A DNA stretch of 64,000 bases from Basilea psittacipulmonis DSM 24701 (lineage in GTDB: Bacteria; Pseudomonadota; Gammaproteobacteria; Burkholderiales; Burkholderiaceae_B): the NCBI RefSeq assembly GCF_000743945.1, contig NZ_CP009238.1, forward strand, positions 1,054,001-1,118,000, read 5' to 3'. Each line of letters begins with the position of its first letter. Within the stretch, counting starts at the first letter, position 1. Both the position numbers and the translations under genes were made by a program. The notes under the pieces were generated by a model, which was not told the DNA's origin, did not search any database, and saw only the letters and a list, made by a program, of their open reading frames with translations. Shown in pieces: positions 19,765 to 27,766 of this stretch.

Positions 19765-19779
19765 GCAAAAACTGTGCCA
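19765..19779 (-). promoter_or_regulatory. Sigma-54 (-24/-12) promoter of glnA
   Basis: On the reverse strand the sequence is TGGCAC-AGTTT-TTGC, an exact match to the RpoN consensus TGGCACN5TTGC. The -12 element lies about 40 bases before the glnA ATG, and transcription should start near 19753. It fits with NtrB/NtrC encoded just downstream. Confidence 0.9.
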
Positions 19780-19877
19780 AAATTTTTATCATTACTCTTA
19801 CTAACTGAAATATCGGGATATTTTTTTATATACCCATCCTAAAGCGTTTAGTAAACGTCGATCCATGATGATAAAAA

Positions 19878-19960
19878 TGCACCAATATGAATCACTTTTG
19901 CACCATTATAAATCAGACTAATACAAAAGTCAGATTTTTTGCACTCTTTTAAGTCAGATG
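19878..19960 (-). promoter_or_regulatory. Candidate NtrC enhancer sites: three phased TGCAC(C/T) repeats
   Basis: TGCACC begins at 19878 and 19899, and TGCACT at 19940. Each is followed by a similar AT-rich stretch ending in TCA. The first reads TGCACCAATATGAATCA, whose left half resembles the NtrC half-site TGCACCA. Spacings of 21 and 41 bp are close to two and four helical turns. They lie about 100-165 bp upstream of the glnA sigma-54 promoter, a normal enhancer distance. The right half-sites are poor, so this is an inference. Confidence 0.5.
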
Positions 19961-20085
19961 GTTTGTATGTATTTACGGCGTTTTGTTTGGATGCCTTTCA
20001 ATCAGATTGTTTGCCGTTTTTCCTGCTTTTTTTTGGACGCTTTTCAATCAGATTGTTTGCATGCATTTACACACTTTTTATCATT
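19948..20085. repeat. Three imperfect 46-bp tandem repeats in the glnA / FUSC intergenic region
   Basis: Copies start near 19948, 19995 and 20041 and share TTTCAATCAGATTGTTTGC (the first copy has TTTAAGTCAGATGGTTTG). The array fills most of the DNA between the candidate NtrC sites and the FUSC gene. Any open frame through it looks like chance. Confidence 0.6.
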
Positions 20086-20185
20086 CATATAAAAAAGCAA
20101 GCCAAACAAGTCACGGTGGCGGTTGTGGAAGCCTATTTAACAAAGGATTATAATAATAGCGTTTTTTTTACCGCTTTTATCAAAG

Positions 20186-22303
20186 ATGAAACACATATTA
20201 AAACCTCTACATCTTGACAATAAAACCGTACAGCTTTTGCCTGTGATTGCTAGTTTTATTTTAGTGGGCGTGATTACTTCTTTATTTCATTTAAGGTATG
20301 AGGCAACGGCCCTGTTTCTGGGAGTGATTGCAGGAGGCTTGGGCGATGTTGACCATCGAATTACCGGTAGAATCAAAAACCTTATTATCATTATTCTTGG
20401 GTTTGGTTTATGTGCGTGTCTCGTTCAATTGGCCCTCCCCAACCCCTACTATACAACGTTATTAATCACCTTTATCGCCTTTGCCACGATTATGATGGGG
20501 GCGATCGATTCACGTTATCGAATTATTTCCTTTGCTACATTACTAGTGGCCATATACGTTCTTTTGACCTACGTTCCCGATCAACTAGAATGGTATATTA
20601 ACCCGCTGATGCTGATTATTGGCTGTCTTATCTATCAAGGCGTTAATCTAACCTTTCAAATTATTTTTCCTAATCACCCTGTACAAGAAAGTTTGGCCAA
20701 AAGTTTTTATCATCTCTCTGCCTACATTCAGATTAAAGCACGCTTTTTTGCGATTGATGAATACGATGAGTTGAATATGGCTGAGTATGAACTCGCCACC
20801 AAAACGCGTGATGTAACAGAGTCTTTTAATGCTACACGCGATATTTTGTTTAATCGTTTGGCAGGCCAACGTTTACCTAATCGACGCAGACGTCAATTAA
20901 ATGATTTTTTTATCGCTCAAGATATTCATGAACACGTCAGTGCTTCTCACGTTGATTATCGTGAAATCGTGCCAGAATTAGAGCACACGGACTTATTATT
21001 TAGAATCGAGCGATTATTAAACTTACAGGCTCGTGCTTGCCGACAATACGCTAATACATTAATCGACGATACGGAATTCAAAATCTTTCCACAACTTGAA
21101 CGTGCTTACGAGGGGCTAGAACACTCGCTTGAACGATTTATTAAAGAACATCCTAATAGACCTAGAAACGCCGATCTCATCAGACTGGTGACAAACTTGG
21201 GCGATATCAATGTTCAAATCAAACGTTTAGGCACCCTACCTGCTCATTTGAACGATGCATCCTTAGCCACCAGCAATGCCAGTCATTTTAAAGAAAGCAT
21301 CACTCGTTTAAAAAACAATTTAACCGTCAAATCGCCTTATTTTAGACATGCCGTGAGAATGGCGGTCGTTGCGTTTATCGACTGCGTCATCATTCGCAGC
21401 TTTGATATTCATTTAGGTTATTGGATTTTATTAACATCTGTATTAGTGTGCCAACCCAACCACAAAGCCACTAAAGAACGACTTCGCCAGCGTGTATTAG
21501 GTACTGCAGCAGGCGTTTTATTTAGTTACCTACTATTGATTTTGCAACTCAATAGCACGGGATTCCTATTATGTATGGTGTTAGCTAGTATTTTATTTTT
21601 CTGGTCTCGCACCAGCAGTTACTCACTCACCAGTTTTTTCATTACGGTTCAGGTATTTTCGGGCTTTGCTTTTATTGGCATCCTCACGCCGTCCGCCCTA
21701 TTTTCTCGTATTATCGATACAACATTAGGTGCCTTTATTTCACTGGTTCTTTTAATTTATTTATGGCCAGATTGGAAGTTTATGTCTTTAAAATCTGTCT
21801 CTAAAAATGTGATTACCTCTAATGCGAATTATCTAAGAATCATCTTAAAACAACTTCAAGAAGGTGAAGAAGACGATATCGAGTATCGTATTGCACGTCG
21901 TGCTGTTCACGAAAACGCAGCGTCTCTAGCAAGCATTGCAACGGAATTACAAGACCACCAAAAACATCACGGTAATCTCATTGATATTACCAATAAACTG
22001 GTACAACTGAACTACAAATTAGTCAGCCATATTTCTGTTTTAGGGGCTTATCGCGGACATCTACATGACAAAGACAAAGAAATACTCAATGATGTGGTTC
22101 AAAGCGGGTTAAACCTATCCAATCTTTTGGAACAAATCCCCGTTTTAGACACAGTTAACTTTAACGAACATCTAAACAGCGTACAACTTGCTTTACATGA
22201 GCAAAACACCCAAAACGACAGCATCATGACGCATCCTTTGGAACGTTGTACTGAGTTATTAAATGAATATGCCCAGTTAATCAAAGTCTGCCAACAAAGT
22301 TAA
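20186..22303 (+). CDS. YccS/YhfK-type inner membrane protein (FUSC family)
   Basis: The 705-residue protein has two hydrophobic blocks, at about residues 15-160 and 385-530, each with five or six helices. Each is followed by a long soluble helical region, the layout of the YccS/YhfK family. Segments such as GVIAGGLGDVDHRITGRIKN near the N-terminus and VLVCQPNHKATKERLRQRVLGTAAG in the second block are family hallmarks, and related proteins include aromatic acid efflux pumps (AaeB). The true substrate is unknown. The gene stands alone, with glnA divergent upstream and a repeated terminator array downstream. Confidence 0.85.
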   Translation: MKHILKPLHLDNKTVQLLPVIASFILVGVITSLFHLRYEATALFLGVIAGGLGDVDHRITGRIKNLIIIILGFGLCACLVQLALPNPYYTTLLITFIAFATIMMGAIDSRYRIISFATLLVAIYVLLTYVPDQLEWYINPLMLIIGCLIYQGVNLTFQIIFPNHPVQESLAKSFYHLSAYIQIKARFFAIDEYDELNMAEYELATKTRDVTESFNATRDILFNRLAGQRLPNRRRRQLNDFFIAQDIHEHVSASHVDYREIVPELEHTDLLFRIERLLNLQARACRQYANTLIDDTEFKIFPQLERAYEGLEHSLERFIKEHPNRPRNADLIRLVTNLGDINVQIKRLGTLPAHLNDASLATSNASHFKESITRLKNNLTVKSPYFRHAVRMAVVAFIDCVIIRSFDIHLGYWILLTSVLVCQPNHKATKERLRQRVLGTAAGVLFSYLLLILQLNSTGFLLCMVLASILFFWSRTSSYSLTSFFITVQVFSGFAFIGILTPSALFSRIIDTTLGAFISLVLLIYLWPDWKFMSLKSVSKNVITSNANYLRIILKQLQEGEEDDIEYRIARRAVHENAASLASIATELQDHQKHHGNLIDITNKLVQLNYKLVSHISVLGAYRGHLHDKDKEILNDVVQSGLNLSNLLEQIPVLDTVNFNEHLNSVQLALHEQNTQNDSIMTHPLERCTELLNEYAQLIKVCQQS

Positions 22304-22310
22304 AAATTGC

Positions 22311-22735
22311 CTCTCGGAGTCGATGTTAAATTGTTATCAGCTGATTTTTTACTACGAGCATGAGTGCGTGCTCGTTTTTAAGAGTGGCTTAAATGCTTCA
22401 TTTATGATGCGAAATAGGCCGAATGAGTTTAAATCGAGATACCTTAAATTAAGGAATGGGCGTTAAAGATTCGCTCTCGGATGCTGATGTTAAATTGTTG
22501 TCAGCTGATTTTTTACTACGAACATGGGTGCGTGGTCGTTTTTAAGAGTGGCTTAAACGCTTCGTTTATGATGCGAAATAGGTCGAATGAGTTTAAATCG
22601 AGATACCTTAAATTAAGGAATGGGCGTTAAAGATTCGCTCTCGGATGCTGATGTTAAGTTATTGTCAGCTGATTTTTTTACTACAAACGTGAGTGCGTGC
22701 TCGTTTTTAAGAGTGGCTTAAATGCTTACCTCTTT
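22311..22735. repeat. Tandem array, about 2.6 copies of a 163-164 bp unit with embedded terminator hairpins
   Basis: Units start at 22311, 22474 and 22638 with CTCTCGGA; the third is cut after about 95 bp. Each holds a hairpin followed by TTTTT, perfect in copy 1 (CGAGCA/TGCTCG) and imperfect in copies 2 and 3. A short palindrome CCTTAAATTAAGG is near each unit end. The array directly follows the FUSC stop codon and has no good open frame. Confidence 0.88.
22356..22381 (+). terminator. Terminator of the FUSC gene (first repeat copy)
   Basis: CGAGCA and TGCTCG form a 6-bp stem with an 8-base loop, followed by TTTTTA. It is the only copy in the array with perfect pairing and is about 50 bases past the stop codon. 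Confidence 0.65.
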
Positions 22736-22793
22736 TTGATAACAAAAACCCATAGAATTTAAACACACTTTAAATAAAGATACGCTGAATAAG

Positions 22794-22818
22794 ATAAACG
22801 AGGCATTTCGCCTCGTTT
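22794..22818 (-). terminator. Terminator of the tonB-exbB-exbD operon
   Basis: AAACGAGGC and GCCTCGTTT form a 9-bp stem with a 5-base loop. The reverse transcript continues into TATCTTATT, a weak T-tract. It lies 6 bases past the exbD stop codon. Confidence 0.75.
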
Positions 22819-22824
22819 ACTCAT

Positions 22825-23241
22825 TTACTTTTGTTTTACTTCTGTCACAAACCCTATTTTTGTCAAACCAATTTGTCTGGCTTCATCTAATACTTTTGCG
22901 ACATATTCATACTGTGCGGTTTTATCTGCTTGAATCGCGATTACTGCCGCATTATTTTTCTGATAAATCTCAGCCAATTCAGCACGAATGGTATTAATAG
23001 AGACTTCTTTGTCATTCACAAAGTACTCACCAGTGGGCTTAATCACCACTCTCACCAAATCCGTGTCTTCCAGTTTTTCTTGCGTACCAGATTTTGGCAA
23101 TTGAACCTTAATACTTGACGTAAACACGGGCATTGCAATCATAAATACAATCATCAACACCAACATAACATCCACTAAAGGGGTTACGTTGATATCGGAC
23201 ATCTCGTTTGAACCCGAATTATTAAGCCCACCAAATGCCAT
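22825..23241 (-). CDS. exbD: Biopolymer transport protein ExbD
   Basis: The 138-residue protein has one N-terminal transmembrane helix preceded by SDINVTPLVDVMLVLMIVFMI. D24 corresponds to the essential proton-pathway aspartate (D25 in E. coli). The rest is the periplasmic domain. With ExbB it forms the inner-membrane motor that energises TonB. A GGAG ribosome-binding site lies 8 bases before the start, 5 bp after the exbB stop codon. Confidence 0.94.
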   Translation of the reverse strand: MAFGGLNNSGSNEMSDINVTPLVDVMLVLMIVFMIAMPVFTSSIKVQLPKSGTQEKLEDTDLVRVVIKPTGEYFVNDKEVSINTIRAELAEIYQKNNAAVIAIQADKTAQYEYVAKVLDEARQIGLTKIGFVTEVKQK

Positions 23242-23246
23242 AATGT

Positions 23247-24194
23247 TTACTCCTTATTTTCAGATAAGAATGCACCATAAATATCATGTGCAAATACATC
23301 GATTTGTCTTGCAAATACACGATTACTACGATTAAACAAGTTATAGGCCAATACAGCTGGAATCGCCACAAACAGACCAAACGCCGTAGCAATCAACGCT
23401 TCACCAATAGGACCCGAAATCGTCGCAATATTAATCGTTCCCATTGAAGCAATGTTTGCCAAAGCATGATAAATCCCCCAAACCGTACCAAACAAACCTA
23501 CGAATGGAGCGGTTGCACCGATGGTCGCCAAAAACGTCAACCCTGCTTCACGTGATGCCAAAATCGAATCATAGGCAAAACGCACATTTCTCATTAAATA
23601 ATCACTGTAAGAAATACTTTGAAGACGCTTGCTTTGAGACTGTTGATAAGTTTGAGTCGCTTCTACAGCAGATGCCAGTATTTGTTTAAAAGGTGATTCG
23701 CCTTGCAATTCCTCATAAACCTCAGCATAACTGCGTGACATATCTTTTTCCAACGCCAAACGGTGTTGTTTCATTTTTGATTTCACGCGTAATGCCGAGA
23801 AAATGCGTCCCACTATAACGGTCCAGCTTACCACTGACATCAACACTAGGAATAAGAAAGTGCCTTGTAACACCCAATCGCCGTGACCAAAAATCAAATC
23901 CAATACACCTGGTTGAGCATTATCAATCACGCCAGGAACTTGTGCCATGTCTGCGGCTTGATGAACAGTTGAAGTAGCCAGATCCGATGCTTGATTGACC
24001 ACCGATGATGCGGTATCCACTGTGTTTTGCAATGTTTCCTGAGTGTGCTCTAAAGTTTGTTGAACGGTTTTTGCACCCTCTTGCAAGACTTCTTGAGTGT
24101 GTTGTGACACCTCGTTAACCGCTTTGGCTCCCTCTTGCAAAGAATTAGTCACTGCTGTTGCTTTGTCTGTTAAATTATTTGTTACACTGCTCAT
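23247..24194 (-). CDS. exbB: Biopolymer transport protein ExbB with a long N-terminal helical extension
   Basis: The ATG at 24194 is used; a TTG at 24200 is the alternative. The 315-residue protein has the MotA/TolQ/ExbB channel domain from about residue 100: a first helix (GTFLFLVLMSVVSWTVIVG), then GLTFLATIGATAPFVGLFGTVWGIYHAL and GPIGEALIATAFGLFVAIPAVLAYN. The first 85 or so residues are unusual: repeated amphipathic helix with QEGAK, HTQE and VxQA motifs. ExbB channels protons to drive TonB. It lies between tonB and exbD in one operon. Confidence 0.93.
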   Translation of the reverse strand: MSSVTNNLTDKATAVTNSLQEGAKAVNEVSQHTQEVLQEGAKTVQQTLEHTQETLQNTVDTASSVVNQASDLATSTVHQAADMAQVPGVIDNAQPGVLDLIFGHGDWVLQGTFLFLVLMSVVSWTVIVGRIFSALRVKSKMKQHRLALEKDMSRSYAEVYEELQGESPFKQILASAVEATQTYQQSQSKRLQSISYSDYLMRNVRFAYDSILASREAGLTFLATIGATAPFVGLFGTVWGIYHALANIASMGTINIATISGPIGEALIATAFGLFVAIPAVLAYNLFNRSNRVFARQIDVFAHDIYGAFLSENKE

Positions 24195-24206
24195 AATCAA
24201 AAACTC

Positions 24207-24977
24207 TTAATCAATTTTAAATTCAATACTAAACACATAACTACTACGAACTGGCACACCTGCTCTTTTGGCAGGAATGAAGCGGTAGCGTTTTTTGACC
24301 GTCTCTACGGCCGAACGATCTAAACGTCGATAACCACTCGATTTCTCGACGGCTACGCTAGACGGTAACCCATCTGCTTCAACCATCACTCTCAATGTCA
24401 CCGTTCCCTCCTCACCATTCTCTAAGGAATAAGACGGGTAAGGTGGTTTAGGGTTATTCAAATAGCCACCCGATTCTGAGGCCGAGGTAAAGTCATTGGC
24501 ACCATCTCCTTTATTGCCCCCTGCATTCTCGTGCACGCCACCATTACCTTTCAAAGCATTTTTCTCAGATTTTGCAACCTTTGGCTTCTCAGTCTTTGGT
24601 TTCTGCTTGGGCTTAGGCTTAGGAGGTGGTTCAGGCTTTTTCTCAGGCTTGACTTCTGGCTCTTTCGGCTTCTCCTCTTCCTTTTTCACGTCCGCTACTT
24701 CCGTTTCTGGTGCCACGACCGCAAAATTCTCCTCTTTAATCTCCACCTGAGGAGGAGGCAGTATTTCTTGTACTTCAATATACTGAACTTCTCCTCCCTT
24801 TGATCTCCCTTCCTCCTTATCAAACCGTCCACCTTGCGTGCCAACCATCACATTAGCATCACTTTGCCAAAATACCCCCACTGCTACGAGGATATGAGCG
24901 ACCAAGACGATAGTCCCTGAAACCACCCATGGATACTTAACGGGGACCATACGATACTTAGATTTTTTGTTAAACAT
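24207..24977 (-). CDS. tonB: Energy transducer TonB
   Basis: The 256-residue protein has one N-terminal transmembrane helix with a histidine in it (VLVAHILVAVGVF, as in H20 of E. coli TonB), a proline/lysine/glutamate-rich periplasmic spacer at about residues 85-145, and a C-terminal TonB domain (YSLENGEEGTVTLRVMVEADG...RYRFIPAKRAGVPV). It passes energy from ExbBD to outer-membrane receptors for iron-siderophore or heme uptake. It is the first gene of the operon, and a Fur box lies about 50 bp upstream. Confidence 0.94.
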   Translation of the reverse strand: MFNKKSKYRMVPVKYPWVVSGTIVLVAHILVAVGVFWQSDANVMVGTQGGRFDKEEGRSKGGEVQYIEVQEILPPPQVEIKEENFAVVAPETEVADVKKEEEKPKEPEVKPEKKPEPPPKPKPKQKPKTEKPKVAKSEKNALKGNGGVHENAGGNKGDGANDFTSASESGGYLNNPKPPYPSYSLENGEEGTVTLRVMVEADGLPSSVAVEKSSGYRRLDRSAVETVKKRYRFIPAKRAGVPVRSSYVFSIEFKID

Positions 24978-25026
24978 CTTTAAATAAATTTTTTAATTTC
25001 AAAACAAACTATTCACTAATATTTGA

Positions 25027-25045
25027 ATGAGAATAATTTTCATTC
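25027..25045 (-). promoter_or_regulatory. Fur box upstream of tonB-exbB-exbD
   Basis: ATGAGAATAATTTTCATTC is an imperfect inverted repeat (GAATGAGAAT/ATTTTCATTC) of the kind bound by the ferric uptake regulator. It lies 50 bases before the tonB start. Iron repression of this operon is expected from the family. Confidence 0.75.
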
Positions 25046-25454
25046 TTGAATGAATAAAGCAAAAGTATATCAAATTAAAAATAATTCGTCATCACTTCTA
25101 CTTTATTTTCTTTAAATACGTCAAATTAATTGAGGTAAAACCTTAAAACAAATATATATGCAATGCAAATTTTCAAAGGCATATTTCTTTAATTTCTATA
25201 TAAAAAGAGTTCACTTTTGCAAAATAATAAGTATTTTTCAAGCAGTTAACGCAAACACTTAACTATAGTAGTTTTGCAACAATTTTCACTTTGCCAAGCC
25301 TTAATAAACCTTGTTTTATCTATCGCGTAAGACTAAGAAAGGCTTAAATCGTGCGTGACATAAGCAACTGGTAAGCAATCCCCGAGCATAGCAAAAGTTA
25401 TAAATTAAATCGACCAAACATTTGCTGTGTATCGAAAAAATTACTATCACAAAC
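25046..25454. other. About 410 bp between the tonB Fur box and the metK terminator, no gene seen
   Basis: The sequence is AT-rich without a credible open frame. A 7-bp inverted pair AAGCCTT/AAGGCTT lies near 25297 and 25340, and 25340-25390 is locally richer in GC. A small RNA under the Fur box cannot be excluded, but no clear promoter plus terminator pair in one direction was found. Confidence 0.4.
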
Positions 25455-25486
25455 AAAAAAGACCCTCACTATGGAGAGTCTTTTAT
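25455..25486 (-). terminator. Terminator of metK
   Basis: AAAGACTCTCC and GAGGGTCTTT form a stem with one mismatch, followed on the reverse strand by TTTG after six T in the stem base. A second inverted repeat (ATCCTTT type, 25503-25534) lies closer to the metK stop codon and may also act. Confidence 0.7.
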
Positions 25487-25543
25487 CTTAGAAATTTATA
25501 TATTTTAAAGGATAAGGCGTGAAATCCTTTTAAAACCCGTATC

Positions 25544-26698
25544 TTATGCTTTTAGCACATTCACCTTATCCAAGGCTTCCCAAGTAAACTCGGGTTCATT
25601 ACGACCAAAATGGCCATAACTAGCTGTTTTTGCATAGATAGGTCTTAACAAATCAAGCATATGGATGATACCACGAGGACGCAAATCAAAGTGTTCGCGA
25701 ACAAGTTTGGCAATCTCATCATCAGGTATCACGCCTGTACCCTCTGTATATACCGTGATATTAATCGGTTCCGCAACGCCAATCGCATAAGAAAGCTGTA
25801 CTTGACACTGACGAGCCAAACCTGCGGCAACAATGTTTTTGGCCACATAACGAGCCGCATAAGCCGCAGAACGGTCAACTTTCGAGGCATCTTTACCTGA
25901 GAATGCACCGCCACCGTGAGGGCAAGCACCACCGTAAGTATCCACGATAATTTTACGACCTGTCAGGCCACAATCTCCCTCAGGACCGCCAATAATAAAC
26001 TGTCCCGTTGGATTGACCAAATAACGTGTTTTAGGGGTTAACAAACCTTCTGCAAAAGAGGGTTTAATAATCTCTTCAATCACCGCCTCGCGAATATCGG
26101 CTTGGCTGATTTCTGGATGATGCTGTGTTGAAAGCACTACCGTATCTACCTCAACAGGTTGACCATCCACATAATGGAACGTCACTTGAGATTTTGCATC
26201 AGGACGCAACCAAGGTAATTTGCCACTCTTACGCAATTCGCTTTGGCGTTGGACCAAACGATGAGCATACCAAATCGGTGCTGGCATCAAATCAGGCGTT
26301 TCATCACACGCATAACCAAACATCAACCCCTGATCACCTGCCCCTTGATCAAGAATGTTTTCATCTGAACGATCCACGCCTTGGGCAATATCAGGTGATT
26401 GGCGACCATATGCCACCAACACTTTACACGTGTCATAATCAATCCCGTAAGCAGGATCATCATAACCAATGCGTTTAATCGTATCTCTGGCAATTTTTTC
26501 GTAATTTACATCAGCTGTCGTGGTAATCTCACCTGCCAACACCACCATCCCCGTGCTACATAAAGTTTCGGCCGCAACACGTGCATTAGGGTCTTGGTCT
26601 AATATCGCATCCAAAACGGCATCGGAAATCTGGTCAGCTACTTTATCAGGATGCCCTTCTGATACAGATTCTGAAGTAAATAGAAAATCTTTTGACAT
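25544..26698 (-). CDS. metK: S-adenosylmethionine synthetase MetK
   Basis: The 384-residue protein has the same length as the E. coli enzyme. It shows the N-terminal [18 protein letters not shown], the methionine-loop [12 protein letters not shown] and the P-loop-like [19 protein letters not shown]. It makes S-adenosylmethionine from methionine and ATP. It is divergent from the acyltransferase gene, and its 5' leader holds two strong hairpins (26732-26832), which suggests regulation at RNA level. The ribosome-binding site AAAGGA lies 10 bases upstream. Confidence 0.97.
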   Translation of the reverse strand: MSKDFLFTSESVSEGHPDKVADQISDAVLDAILDQDPNARVAAETLCSTGMVVLAGEITTTADVNYEKIARDTIKRIGYDDPAYGIDYDTCKVLVAYGRQSPDIAQGVDRSDENILDQGAGDQGLMFGYACDETPDLMPAPIWYAHRLVQRQSELRKSGKLPWLRPDAKSQVTFHYVDGQPVEVDTVVLSTQHHPEISQADIREAVIEEIIKPSFAEGLLTPKTRYLVNPTGQFIIGGPEGDCGLTGRKIIVDTYGGACPHGGGAFSGKDASKVDRSAAYAARYVAKNIVAAGLARQCQVQLSYAIGVAEPINITVYTEGTGVIPDDEIAKLVREHFDLRPRGIIHMLDLLRPIYAKTASYGHFGRNEPEFTWEALDKVNVLKA

Positions 26699-26731
26699 AA
26701 TATGCGTCCTTTATCCTATAATTGTTTAGAC

Positions 26732-26832
26732 GCGTCATTACGCTATAATAAGCGTACGACGCTTTAGCGGTATCACATTAAAGTACATTAAAGTAATATG
26801 TCGCCCCGCAAGTAGTCGTTTAAATCAGCGAC
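26732..26832 (-). promoter_or_regulatory. Structured 5' leader of metK (possible riboswitch or attenuator)
   Basis: On the reverse strand the leader contains GTCGC...GCGAC (26832-26800), enclosing a GC-rich CTTGCGGG segment. A two-part hairpin follows: GCGTC-ACGCT-loop-AGCGT-GACGC (26762-26732), 33 bases before the metK ATG. A competing pair CGCT/AGCG overlaps the second hairpin. I could not match it to a known SAM riboswitch class. Confidence 0.45.
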
Positions 26833-26878
26833 AAACTTATATCGTAACTTTTAATAGACAACTAGTCAATATCTTTTC

Positions 26879-27766
26879 ATGAAGAAATTTTTATTAACTT
26901 TTCTTTTTAAATTTTTGGCGATTTTGCCTACCCGTATCAGACTGCTGATCGGTGCATCGATAACGCTTGCTTCTCCCTTGTTTTTCAAAAAACGTATAGA
27001 AGTTGTAGAAAAAAATCTTTCACTTTGTTTTCCTGAACTTTCTGAAACACAACGTCATCAGCTTTGCCAACAACATATTCGTGCCTTATTTCAATCCTTT
27101 ATCGATCGCAGCGTGTTATGGTACGGCTCTACACAACGCATTCAAGAAATGGTTGAGACCCAAGGTGAACATTATCTGCATGACGCTATCGCAAAAGGAG
27201 ATAGTATTTTATTACTGGCTCCCCATTTTACGGGGCTTGATGCGGCTGCCACACGTTTAACCATGAACGTTAAAGAAAGTGCCACCATGTATGCCCCCCA
27301 AAAAGACCTTGTATTCGATGAGATCATTCGACATGGTCGTGCAAGATTTAATACCGTGCATTTATGCAGTCGTCATGAGGGAATTCGCCCTATTTTGACC
27401 TATTTAAAAAAAGGCGGGATTCCTGTTTATTATTTGCCCGACATGAGTTTTAGCAAAAAGGACTCTATCTTTGTTCCTTTTTTTGGTATTGATACCGCCA
27501 CCCTACCCAGTACCGCTATTTTAGCAAAACGATTTAATACCACCGTTTTACCTATCTTAACTTTTTGGAACCCAAAAACAGGAAAGTATTTGGTCAAAGT
27601 TTTGCCTGCCATGCAGAATTTTCCTGGCGATCAAGACATTGCCTCTGCTACAGCTGAACTGAATCTTATCTTGGAAAATTGGATAAGAGACAATCCTAGC
27701 CAATACTACTGGGTACATAAACGCTTTAAAACACGCCCTGAGGGAGCCCCTAATCTTTATGAGTAA
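26879..27766 (+). CDS. Lysophospholipid acyltransferase family protein, LpxL/HtrB-like lipid A late acyltransferase
   Basis: The 295-residue protein has an N-terminal hydrophobic anchor and the acyltransferase HX4D motif as H116-FTGL-D121 (LLLAPHFTGLD), plus PVYYLPDMSFSKKDSIFVPFFG. These features match the LpxL/LpxM family, which adds a secondary acyl chain to lipid A on the cytoplasmic face of the inner membrane. No Shine-Dalgarno is obvious before the ATG. The gene overlaps dapF by 8 bp, the normal order in Burkholderiales. Confidence 0.88.
   Translation: MKKFLLTFLFKFLAILPTRIRLLIGASITLASPLFFKKRIEVVEKNLSLCFPELSETQRHQLCQQHIRALFQSFIDRSVLWYGSTQRIQEMVETQGEHYLHDAIAKGDSILLLAPHFTGLDAAATRLTMNVKESATMYAPQKDLVFDEIIRHGRARFNTVHLCSRHEGIRPILTYLKKGGIPVYYLPDMSFSKKDSIFVPFFGIDTATLPSTAILAKRFNTTVLPILTFWNPKTGKYLVKVLPAMQNFPGDQDIASATAELNLILENWIRDNPSQYYWVHKRFKTRPEGAPNLYE

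Noticed and set aside
19939..20217. A 92-codon forward frame rich in Phe and Cys before the FUSC gene
   Set aside because: It runs through 46-bp tandem repeats, overlaps the FUSC start in another frame and has no ribosome-binding site; it looks like a chance frame.
22311..22735. The 163-bp tandem array as a CRISPR
   Set aside because: The units are contiguous, with no short conserved repeat plus unique spacers, and no cas genes are near.
24496..24803. Forward frames opposite tonB
   Set aside because: They are antisense shadows of the proline/lysine-rich spacer and have low-complexity Phe/Leu/Arg composition.
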